Source of the DNA: a virus
DNA length: 31,972 bases
Virus record (IMG/VR): IMGVR_UViG_3300030104_000940
Coordinates: 1-31,972 of that record
Reading direction: 5' to 3' (one strand)
Shown: positions 1-8,170 of the stretch, piece after piece
How positions within the stretch are numbered: position 1 is the stretch's first letter
How the letters are laid out: each line of letters opens with the position of its first letter
Position numbers and translations under genes: made by a program
Notes under the pieces: model-generated
What the model was told of the DNA's origin: nothing
The model's database searches: none
The model's input: only the letters and a program-made list of their open reading frames with translations

Positions 1-1464
1 CCAACTAATAAGCCAACAACAAATTCACGACTTACATTTGAAGTTGATATGTCTACCATTGGTTCGACCACTGTTAGGTACTACTTTAACGGTAGCCTTG
101 ACACAACTTATAGCAGTTTGGGTTTTGCAGACGAGCCTTATTATATTGTTTCATTCACAGGCGTAGAGACTGACCGTAATGGTGTATTTAATTTTAACTT
201 TGGTTCTAGCGATTTTACTGATACGCCAACATCAGGGCATAGGGGTCTTACAGCTAAAGATGCTTTTGCAGGATCAGCACCCGCTATTGAAGACGGCTCG
301 GCCTATATGCAGACCACGCTGTATACTGGTAACGCTAGTGCAAGATCAATTACCCAGAACAACACGGACGATGGTAATGTTGCAAAAAATTCCACGTTCC
401 GACCTGACCTTCTTTGGCTTCGTGGACGAGAGTCTTACCCGCCAAATTCAAGCCTATATGACTCGCTGAGATCCACTGAAGCCAACCCTGCGCGACTAAC
501 ACCTAACCTTGATACAGCAGAACACGATGATAACGAAACGTCAGCGAACAAAGCGTTTAAATCATTTGACGCTAGTGGGTTTAGTTTTCAAGGCGGCGGT
601 AATAATTCCGCACCTAACGCTGACGATAAGGACATGGTGGCTTGGCAATGGCTGGCGGGTGGTGCGCCGACCACCGACAATATCGCTTCCGCAGGGGCAA
701 CACCTACCGCTGGTAGTGTCAAAATTGATGGGTCAAATCTAGGTTCTGCTCTTACAGGCACCATCCCCGTGACTCGACTTTCTGCCAATCAAAAATCGGG
801 CATAAGTATGATTACTTACACGGGCAATGGATCTGACTTGGCAACTCTAGGTCACGGGCTAGGCAAGGCTCCCTCGATGGTTATCTACCGTAAGAGGGCT
901 GCTGCACAATGGATGGTTCAACACGCTGGATGCACTGGTGGTATAACTAACGGAACGTCAACAAAACAGTTGGTTCTTGATACCGTAGATGGAGAAGGAG
1001 GTCCGTTTAGCGGTGGTTACATTAATGCCGTTGGTACAGAAACGGTAACTTTCAAAGACGGAGCTACGTTTAATAACTGTAACGCAAGTAGCGCACCTTA
1101 TATATCCTACATGTTTGCAGAAATTCCTGGGTTTTCAAAATTTGGTGGTTTTACATCTGGCAGTTCTGGTGATCCGTTTGTTGAATGCGGGTTCACACCA
1201 TCTTTAATTTTCTTAAAAAGAATAAGTGCTAATGATAACTGGTATGTGCATGACACAGCCCGTGATCCAATCAACCCAGCTTACAAGTACACCACTTGGG
1301 ACAACGAAGCCGTCGAAGCGTCTAACACAGGGGTTTACATTGACATTATAAGCAATGGATTTGTATGTGATCTAGGCAGCATCGTTACGACTGATGATGA
1401 AATGATATTTGGAGCTTGGGCCTCTAATCCATTTGCAGGAACAACACCTGTTACAGCACGATAA
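1..1464 (+). CDS. Tail fibre / receptor-binding protein, 5' truncated by window edge
   Basis: The frame is open from base 1 with no stop before the ATG at 49, so that ATG is probably internal and the gene begins outside the window; 487 residues are visible. A motif of the form xPxLxxxxxR followed by an aromatic/His stretch occurs three times: FRPDLLWLRGRE, GKAPSMVIYRKR with QWMVQHAG, and FTPSLIFLKRIS with NWYVHD. This motif is typical of marine phage appendage proteins (I associate it with the DUF7483 type, from memory). The composition is Gly/Ser/Thr/Asn-rich as in beta-structured fibres. GC is higher than in the virion genes downstream, as is common for exchanged host-range genes. The stop overlaps the next start by 1 nt. 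Role in host recognition is inferred; no enzymatic motif is seen. Confidence 0.7.
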   Translation, partial: PTNKPTTNSRLTFEVDMSTIGSTTVRYYFNGSLDTTYSSLGFADEPYYIVSFTGVETDRNGVFNFNFGSSDFTDTPTSGHRGLTAKDAFAGSAPAIEDGSAYMQTTLYTGNASARSITQNNTDDGNVAKNSTFRPDLLWLRGRESYPPNSSLYDSLRSTEANPARLTPNLDTAEHDDNETSANKAFKSFDASGFSFQGGGNNSAPNADDKDMVAWQWLAGGAPTTDNIASAGATPTAGSVKIDGSNLGSALTGTIPVTRLSANQKSGISMITYTGNGSDLATLGHGLGKAPSMVIYRKRAAAQWMVQHAGCTGGITNGTSTKQLVLDTVDGEGGPFSGGYINAVGTETVTFKDGATFNNCNASSAPYISYMFAEIPGFSKFGGFTSGSSGDPFVECGFTPSLIFLKRISANDNWYVHDTARDPINPAYKYTTWDNEAVEASNTGVYIDIISNGFVCDLGSIVTTDDEMIFGAWASNPFAGTTPVTAR

Positions 1465-1817
1465 TGCTAGAGCTTGGAACAAAAGAGTTAATTACTTTAG
1501 GTACAGTATTAGCAGGTCTCGCTGCAACATACGGCGTTATTAAATCTACGATTAAAACAATTACAGAGCAACTAGCAGAAGAGAAAGACGAGTTAGCAAG
1601 TTTAAATACAAGGCTAGATAAAGTAGAAGCAGTGCAAGCTGTTGCTACAAGCTCAATAGATACGATGGCAAAAGATATCTTATCGCCACAAATACTAAAA
1701 GAACGAAGTGAACGGGATGGTAGAATAGAACAAAGACTAGATTCTATTGAAAGAGAATTAGATAACTTTCATAAGATGCACAATGGTTCCCACCCTCCCG
1801 TTAAGGATAGAGATTGA
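1464..1817 (+). CDS. Small membrane-anchored coiled-coil protein, inner-spanin-like
   Basis: A 117 aa protein with one hydrophobic segment near the N-terminus (about residues 8-27, LITLGTVLAGLAATYGVI) followed by a long charged heptad-rich helix (about 30-105) and a polar tail. An N-terminal anchor plus periplasmic coiled coil is the architecture of Rz-type inner spanins, which bridge to an outer-membrane lipoprotein. A lipoprotein gene follows directly, with stop and start overlapping as TGATG. The assignment rests on architecture and gene pairing only. Alternatives are a baseplate- or virion-associated membrane protein or a small holin. The location before the ejection genes, far from the holin at 13287, is unusual for a lysis gene. 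Confidence 0.5.
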   Translation: MLELGTKELITLGTVLAGLAATYGVIKSTIKTITEQLAEEKDELASLNTRLDKVEAVQAVATSSIDTMAKDILSPQILKERSERDGRIEQRLDSIERELDNFHKMHNGSHPPVKDRD

Positions 1818-2248
1818 TGACAAAATTAAAACGTTTTATACTTTTATTCTTGACTTTTATACTAATAAGTTGTACAATACCAGAAGATAAGTTTGACGCA
1901 AATAAAGAATATGCGGTAGGTTTGATTACTCAAGTATGTACAACATTAGAAGTTTCTAAAAAGATTCATACAGAATACTCAAAAAGTTTTGAAAAAGGTT
2001 TACAAGAATTTTATCAAAGAATTTTTGATGAAAAATGTATCCTATTTCCTCAACCCGTACTCGCTAAATTTATCAAGCTAGAGTTTAAGGGTCCAATATC
2101 TGATAATGTAGAAATAGAAATATGGAAAGTTATTCTTGATGAGAAACCTGAAGATGATAAAGAAATAACATATTTTTGGGCAGCTATTCAAAAAGAAAAA
2201 CAAGAAAAACAATCCGAACCTGAAAAAGTAAAAGATACCGAGGTATAG
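1817..2248 (+). CDS. Lipoprotein, candidate outer spanin
   Basis: A 143 aa protein with a clear lipoprotein signal: N-terminal Lys/Arg, a hydrophobic core (FILLFLTFIL) and a lipobox LISC with Cys19 as the acylation site. The rest is hydrophilic with a Lys/Glu-rich C-terminus. I chose the ATG at 1817, which overlaps the previous stop as TGATG, rather than a TTG one codon upstream. Pairing with the preceding membrane coiled-coil protein suggests a two-component spanin, but at 143 aa it is longer than many outer spanins and lacks the usual proline-rich region. A virion or superinfection-exclusion lipoprotein is an alternative. Confidence 0.6.
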   Translation: MTKLKRFILLFLTFILISCTIPEDKFDANKEYAVGLITQVCTTLEVSKKIHTEYSKSFEKGLQEFYQRIFDEKCILFPQPVLAKFIKLEFKGPISDNVEIEIWKVILDEKPEDDKEITYFWAAIQKEKQEKQSEPEKVKDTEV

Positions 2249-2252
2249 TAAT

Positions 2253-3809
2253 ATGAGCGAACAGCCAGAACTTCCCCAGCCTGAAATGGACCCTGTACCA
2301 GAGGAAGAAGTAACGGAGTTAGAGCCTGAACGAGAGCTTACTACTGAGGAGGCTTTTAAGCCTGTTCGTGAAATTATGGGCAACCAAGCGGCGGGGGTTG
2401 TTGATCTTGGCGATGCTGAATATAAACCAGTATCACAAGAAGTACAAGATAATGAACTGTTAAGCACGGACACTGCAGGGGTTAGTTTAGACCCAACTGG
2501 AGCGGCAGTGCCATCTTCAAATGTTCTTGAAAGTCAAGATGTAACTGCTCCTACTGCAGAAGAAGACCTTGGAAAAATAGACGCTGTAGAGCGAAATCTA
2601 CCTAACATGCCTACAGATGTTGTTGGTGCAGAAGTTGAGTTATCAACAGGAGCAATTATTGATCCTGCAGATGTAGTAGATGAGCGCACAAAAACAGAGA
2701 TGTTTGAACGTGGTTCTTTAGCGGAAGCAAAAACACAGGCTCTTGCTGCAGAAGCTACCGTTCAGTATCAAATAGGTGCGTTATACGAATCACTTGAGGA
2801 AGGCAAACCACTTCCTGCTTGGGCATCCAAGAATGTCAAAAAAGTAAATGACATTATGATGGCTAGAGGTCTTGGTTCTTCTAGTGTTGCATCTGCAGCA
2901 ATGGTAAGTGCTATTGCAGAGAGTGCGTTACCTATTGCAATACAAGATGCTAATAAATATGCTACAATACAACTACAAAATTTAAATAATGAACAACAAA
3001 CTGCACTAGCTAATGCTGCTACTATTGCTGCTATGGATCGACAGAATCTTGACAACCGTATGAAAGCTGCAGTTAAGAACGCTGATACTTTTCTAGCAAC
3101 AGATGTTAAAAATGCAGACCTAGAACAAGCTGCTAATCTGTTAAATTATCAAACTAAAGCACAAGCTTTATTTACAGATACTGCTGCTGAAAATGCTAGA
3201 CTTAATTTAAATGCAAAAACAGAAGTTGAAGTAGCAAAATTTTACGATACGCTTGGAACGACTGTAGCTACTAATAATGCTAATCGTGCTGCAGCTATGG
3301 ATCAATTTAATGAAGACCAAGCTAATTCTATAAATAAGTATAATGCTAAAATACAAGATGCAAGAGAACAATTTAATTCTACAATGATATCTGCAATAGA
3401 GCAATCTAATGCTTTGTGGAGACGTTCTCTCAATACCGCTAATACTGCAGAACAAAATGCAGCAAATAGAGTTAACGCTGCAGCAGCACTAGGAATAACT
3501 ACCTCTGCTTTAGATGCAATATGGCAAGAATATAGAGATGAAGTGTCGTTTGCATTTACTGCTTCTGAAAACAGTCTATCTCGTAATCAACAATTAGCGT
3601 TAACAGCTATTGCTAATCAGTTTGCAATGGACATGTTTGATGCACAAGTAGATGCAGATTCTCAAAAATCTATGGGTGCGTTAGTAGGTAATATGATAGA
3701 AGGTGTTTTTAATAATGTTTTAAGTCAAACTGGTAGTGGTAGTGGTAGTGATTATTTTGGTGATGATAATACAGCGTATGATCCACTTACAGTTGAAGAT
3801 TTTGTATAG
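2253..3809 (+). CDS. Ala/Asn-rich internal virion (ejection) protein
   Basis: A 518 aa protein. Residues 1-150 are acidic and Pro/Glu/Val-rich and probably disordered. Residues 150-470 are Ala/Asn/Gln-rich helix with many NAA/ANA patterns and no catalytic motif. The C-terminus has a short Gly-Ser run (TGSGSGSD) and an acidic tail. It lies between appendage genes and two giant proteins, the place where T7-like phages keep internal core proteins such as gp14 that form the ejection channel. Assignment is by position and composition. The start ATG at 2253 lies just after the preceding stop. Confidence 0.55.
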   Translation: MSEQPELPQPEMDPVPEEEVTELEPERELTTEEAFKPVREIMGNQAAGVVDLGDAEYKPVSQEVQDNELLSTDTAGVSLDPTGAAVPSSNVLESQDVTAPTAEEDLGKIDAVERNLPNMPTDVVGAEVELSTGAIIDPADVVDERTKTEMFERGSLAEAKTQALAAEATVQYQIGALYESLEEGKPLPAWASKNVKKVNDIMMARGLGSSSVASAAMVSAIAESALPIAIQDANKYATIQLQNLNNEQQTALANAATIAAMDRQNLDNRMKAAVKNADTFLATDVKNADLEQAANLLNYQTKAQALFTDTAAENARLNLNAKTEVEVAKFYDTLGTTVATNNANRAAAMDQFNEDQANSINKYNAKIQDAREQFNSTMISAIEQSNALWRRSLNTANTAEQNAANRVNAAAALGITTSALDAIWQEYRDEVSFAFTASENSLSRNQQLALTAIANQFAMDMFDAQVDADSQKSMGALVGNMIEGVFNNVLSQTGSGSGSDYFGDDNTAYDPLTVEDFV

Positions 3810-3818
3810 GAGATAAAA

Positions 3819-4229
3819 ATGTTTGGAAATATTGTAGGTCCGCTACTAAGTGTTGGTTCTAAATTTATTAGTGGTAAAAGTAAAGGTAGTAGTGGTTCTA
3901 GACAACCAGCATTTGATCCACGAATTGGTTTTGTTGCAGAAAAAACATACGCAATGCGAGCAGCAGAAAATGCAAAAAGGCTGTCTGATCCAGGGCGTAG
4001 AATGACCGCTGAACAAGAAGGTAGGACTAAAAAGGTTAAATATGAAGAAGAGGTACTGTCTTTATATCGTAATGCTCAAGCTAATACAAGAGTTCGTGAA
4101 GCTATTATTCAACAAGCAGAGAGACAAGGAAATATTAGCCCTGTACTTAAAAAAGCAAGATACGATATTTCTGATCCGTTAAAAAGAGATACTGATACTA
4201 GAACAAAACCCTTAAAATTAGAGACATAA
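3819..4229 (+). CDS. Small basic virion-module protein
   Basis: A 136 aa Lys/Arg-rich protein. The N-terminus (MFGNIVGPLLSVGSKFISG) is a short hydrophobic/glycine segment, followed by a basic Gly/Ser linker and charged helical sequence. The ATG is preceded by TAGGAGATAAAA, a clear ribosome-binding site. It sits between two probable structural genes and is spaced tightly, so a virion role is likely. I do not recognise the family. The N-terminal pattern resembles small internal proteins that touch membranes during ejection, but this is inference. Confidence 0.5.
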   Translation: MFGNIVGPLLSVGSKFISGKSKGSSGSRQPAFDPRIGFVAEKTYAMRAAENAKRLSDPGRRMTAEQEGRTKKVKYEEEVLSLYRNAQANTRVREAIIQQAERQGNISPVLKKARYDISDPLKRDTDTRTKPLKLET

Positions 4230-4230
4230 T

Positions 4231-4785
4231 ATGTCACAAGCTACATTTAATTCACAAGATATTGATCCACTTGCAAGAGCTATTCCAGGGCAATCATTAA
4301 CAGACACACCTGGACAGTGGCCTTTTGAGAAACCACCACAAATTGTTTCTCCAAAACAAGCTTTTGAAATTGTAAAAAATTCTGTTGAATCACCTGAATC
4401 ATTAGAAGACATACTTAAATTATTAGATGTAGGTATATCTGCAGAAACACTTGCATCATCTATAACTTTAAAAATGTTTTCAGAAGGTGTGTTTACTCCA
4501 GATATAGCTGAAATTATTAAACCACCATTAGTAGCACACATAACGGAAATGGGTATAGAAGCAGGTATTGACGATATAAATGTTGTAAATAATTTACCTT
4601 CTAGCTCTATTGATACAGAACAACATATGGCTTTGATGCAAAAAGTTAGCCCACAAAAATTTGAACGTATTGCAAACAACGCTATACAGGAAGAAGAATT
4701 TGATGAAATGCTTTTAAATATGGAGATACCAGATGAACCTATGCAGTCTCCTAAAGAAAGCTTTCTAGATATGGAGGTAGAATAA
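4231..4785 (+). CDS. Conserved marine-phage virion-associated protein
   Basis: A 184 aa acidic protein. The opening (DPLARAIPGQSLTDTPGQ followed by WPFEKPP) and the later stretch SITLKMFSEGVFTPDIAEII resemble, from memory, a conserved structural family seen in marine T4-like and T7-like phages, with the pattern PGQSLTxxPGxxPWExPP then FTPDxAEI. Function is unknown; homologues tend to sit among virion genes as here. Start and stop are tightly packed with neighbours, one base after the preceding stop and one base before the next start. No enzymatic motif or membrane segment is visible. Confidence 0.6.
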   Translation: MSQATFNSQDIDPLARAIPGQSLTDTPGQWPFEKPPQIVSPKQAFEIVKNSVESPESLEDILKLLDVGISAETLASSITLKMFSEGVFTPDIAEIIKPPLVAHITEMGIEAGIDDINVVNNLPSSSIDTEQHMALMQKVSPQKFERIANNAIQEEEFDEMLLNMEIPDEPMQSPKESFLDMEVE

Positions 4786-4786
4786 C

Positions 4787-7700
4787 ATGTCAGCATTTTT
4801 TGGTGGTGTTGCACAGGGATTTTTAAATGCCAAGTTAAGGCGTGAAGATGCTGCAGCGGAAGCTGAAAAGCAACGTATTGCTGGTTTAGAAAAAGAAAAA
4901 GATCGTCAAGTTCGTCGTGATATTGCTGATAAAGAAGTCGAAATGCGGCGGCAAACTTTAAAACAGCAGCAGGAATCTGCTCAAAAAACAAGTGATTTCA
5001 GAAAAGTTAGTAATCTTGCAACTTTAGTAAAATCAGTGGTTAGACAAAATCCTAATGAGGATTTTAGAAATAGAATATCTGCAAAAGATATGGAGCTATT
5101 CCCTCAGTTTGGATTAGGTAGTTTTACAAACGGAAAGTATAGTCTTGGTGCGGATATAGCTAATGTCGCGGCTGGAGAAACTAAAGAAAAAGGTTTAATA
5201 TCGGCAGCTTCTTTAATAGCTACTGGAAAAGCTGATCCAGCTCAGTTAGAGGAAAACCCTGAATTAAATAAAGTATACGCTAATATGATGGGTTTTAAAG
5301 TAGATGATAAAAAATACAATACACACGTTTCATCTCTGTCATCTAAATATAATTTAAAAGAAAGTATACTTGGCAAACATAATGCTATTGAAGCTTTTGG
5401 AACACCTAACATTATACAATATAGCGTAGGTAACAATTTATATAAGTATGATAAAGGTGTTGTCCCAGGTGAAATCCACAAAACAGGTTTTGAAGGAACA
5501 GCAGGAACTGATAAATTACCCGCAGAATCAGGAGCAAAGTACAGGACTAAAAATACAATATTATTTGATTTTGCTACACTAAAAAGTGCGGAAGATCTGT
5601 TAGAAGATCTTCGTTTAAAAGGAGATAAGGGTCAAATAGGTAAAAATAAACTAAAAGCTTACCACAATCATGTGCTTAAATTCAAAAATCAGTTTATTAA
5701 CGTTCAAAATGCTTCTGTTAGAGGCGGGGGTTTCATTCCTCACTTTACTTTAAATAGTTCAGGAGGTGTTAACCCACAACCAACTCAAATAAAAGTTGGT
5801 AATATAAAAGAATTATTTCCTAATCTTTATAAGGTATTAGGTAAGCAGACAAATATTGATACGATTATAAATGCTTCTAATACTGATGTTGATACAAGAA
5901 CGCCAGAAAATAGAGCTAAAGTTATGGCACCTGCGTTAGGTATGACATCAGATGAGTATGTGGCAGCAGAAAGAGCAGGAGATATTGTTACCAAACATGA
6001 AACGTTAGCAAGAACAAATCCAGGTAGAAGAGTAGGAGATAATCTCAGTAGTGCTACAAGTGTTCAAAGTATTATTCCAAATCCAAGTATGAATAATGCA
6101 CAAAAAACAACGAGAGAACTTCCTGTTTCTCCCAAACCTGATTTACGTTCTACTGATGATTCAGGAAATCAAAGATTTATTTTAGATTTACAAACAACTT
6201 CTAACAAAGTTGCATCTTCAGATATTAATTTATTGTTTCAAGCTAACACTATGAGAGAGGCTGATAGAAGAGCTTTATTTACAACTCGACCAGATTTATC
6301 AAAACAATATGATTTAATGGTTACAAATGAACTTTTTAAAACTTTAAACCTTGCTAGAGAAGATGCTAAAAATGGAGGAAATAAATACTATACTCAACTA
6401 GCAGATAAAGTAGCAAAAACTTTTGATATCCAAAGAAATGGCACTGGTGCTACAGATGTTGCTTCTGTTCAAGACGCTATAAGATTGCTAGTTAATCAAG
6501 ATATAATGGATCAACTTCGTCCACCCGTTAAAACATCACAAATTGGTAATAAACAAATAATACAAGTAAGTGCTATTCCACGAAGAACTGATACAAGGGT
6601 AACAATAGAAAAACAAAAGCTTCAAGAAAGTATAGAAAAAGGTCGTCAGGCTAAAAGTAATGCTAATTCTTTTATAAATAATATACGAAGAATGGGCATA
6701 GTTAAATTAATTAAAACAGGAGATTACACTCCTTCAGAAAAATTAAGTATGCTTGATAGTTTAAAAAACAATCCCTCTTTTCTTGAAGCTTTTACAGGCC
6801 AGCAGCTTCCTGGTGTTATGTCACGAATGAATGTAACTGTGAAAGATTTAGAAAAAATCGGATTTCAAGAATCTAGTGATCCTAAAGCAACTGTAGAATC
6901 TAAGATACAGTATGTGCAAGATTTAGGCAAAGCTTTTATGCACGGTATTAATAAACTAAGAGCCGTTGTTGACAGGGGTGTTTTAATTAACGCAGATGAA
7001 ATGCGTATAAAAAATGCTCCTGAAAAATATTTAAAATCTAGTAACTTTAGTAGTTCTGAGTTTGATTCTGGTAATGACGCTGGAACTGTAAGTCGTTTAA
7101 GCGACACAGAAAAACTTGCTGGAGTATACTTTGAAAGGTATAATACGTCTCTTAATTCATATCTTAACCAAGCAGAAACAGCATATAAAAATAAAGATTT
7201 TCAAAAAGCAGCAGAGTTTGAAGCACTGGCTTATGAACAATATCTTCTAGCTCAAAACACAATGACAAAAGTTACTTTAACATATACTTTTGCAGGTATG
7301 GTTCAAGGTGAGTCAGGTGGTAGGGCTATTTCTAATGAAGACTTTGCAATTATATTTCAAGCTTTATGGGGTGGTGCTTCTGGTGAAACTGGTAGAGGTT
7401 CTTTTGACAGGTTACAAGAAGTTCTTAATGATATTGCTTTACGAAATAAAAATATTGAAAGATTTATTGAACTTGAAGGAGGACCAGAAGCAGCTAGAGA
7501 AATGCTGGCTGTAGAACAAATGCTTCTTAGAAATAAACATAGAGATTTGTACGAAGCTTCTAAAACATTTAATTTACTTAACTTTGCACAAACAGGTTTA
7601 TCCTCTCCTAAACCTGAAAGTTCTGCAAACTTTAAATTTCCAGAAAGAATTTTAGATACCATAGAAGAAAATAACGTTCGATCTAATTTTTCTAGACAAA

Positions 7701-8149
7701 TAAATGATGAAAATAAAACAAGGTATTCTACAAGATTTAACAATTTTGTTGCTACATCAATTAGTAAAGATATGATTTCAGGAGGTGGATCATTTGAAAG
7801 TTTAAGTAATAATCAAGGTGGTCCTAGAAGTAAAATTATATCTACAGCTATTAATAATTTAACAGAAACATTGTATGACAATAAAGATACATTCCAACTT
7901 AACGAGCAAGTTTATGATGTTTTTAATAATTTTGGAAATAGAGGTTTAAGATTTGGAGATGCTGTAGCAACATATTACAGATACAATAAAGTTCTAGCTG
8001 CTGCTGGAAGAGACCCTTCAAATCAAAATTATCAAGAAGAACTTCAAAAAACTAAAGATAAAGCTACGAGTTCTTTCAATCTCATTTCAGATGTTGTGGA
8101 AGCTATACATAATCAGAAGTTTCCACAACTTACACAACAGCAAGGCTAA
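4787..8149 (+). CDS. Giant internal virion / DNA-ejection protein (1120 aa)
   Basis: A very large AT-rich gene in the ejection-protein block. Residues 1-100 begin with a Gly/Phe patch (FFGGVAQGFLNAK) and continue as a highly charged helix. The rest is mostly hydrophilic helical sequence with no signal peptide and no evident transglycosylase motif. T7 gp15 (747 aa) is the positional analogue, so this is longer. Together with the next gene it probably forms the internal core released into the cell envelope on infection. That role is inferred from position, size and composition, not from sequence similarity I can name. Confidence 0.6.
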   Translation: MSAFFGGVAQGFLNAKLRREDAAAEAEKQRIAGLEKEKDRQVRRDIADKEVEMRRQTLKQQQESAQKTSDFRKVSNLATLVKSVVRQNPNEDFRNRISAKDMELFPQFGLGSFTNGKYSLGADIANVAAGETKEKGLISAASLIATGKADPAQLEENPELNKVYANMMGFKVDDKKYNTHVSSLSSKYNLKESILGKHNAIEAFGTPNIIQYSVGNNLYKYDKGVVPGEIHKTGFEGTAGTDKLPAESGAKYRTKNTILFDFATLKSAEDLLEDLRLKGDKGQIGKNKLKAYHNHVLKFKNQFINVQNASVRGGGFIPHFTLNSSGGVNPQPTQIKVGNIKELFPNLYKVLGKQTNIDTIINASNTDVDTRTPENRAKVMAPALGMTSDEYVAAERAGDIVTKHETLARTNPGRRVGDNLSSATSVQSIIPNPSMNNAQKTTRELPVSPKPDLRSTDDSGNQRFILDLQTTSNKVASSDINLLFQANTMREADRRALFTTRPDLSKQYDLMVTNELFKTLNLAREDAKNGGNKYYTQLADKVAKTFDIQRNGTGATDVASVQDAIRLLVNQDIMDQLRPPVKTSQIGNKQIIQVSAIPRRTDTRVTIEKQKLQESIEKGRQAKSNANSFINNIRRMGIVKLIKTGDYTPSEKLSMLDSLKNNPSFLEAFTGQQLPGVMSRMNVTVKDLEKIGFQESSDPKATVESKIQYVQDLGKAFMHGINKLRAVVDRGVLINADEMRIKNAPEKYLKSSNFSSSEFDSGNDAGTVSRLSDTEKLAGVYFERYNTSLNSYLNQAETAYKNKDFQKAAEFEALAYEQYLLAQNTMTKVTLTYTFAGMVQGESGGRAISNEDFAIIFQALWGGASGETGRGSFDRLQEVLNDIALRNKNIERFIELEGGPEAAREMLAVEQMLLRNKHRDLYEASKTFNLLNFAQTGLSSPKPESSANFKFPERILDTIEENNVRSNFSRQINDENKTRYSTRFNNFVATSISKDMISGGGSFESLSNNQGGPRSKIISTAINNLTETLYDNKDTFQLNEQVYDVFNNFGNRGLRFGDAVATYYRYNKVLAAAGRDPSNQNYQEELQKTKDKATSSFNLISDVVEAIHNQKFPQLTQQQG

Positions 8150-8170
8150 TAATAATTAGGATTAGTTTAA

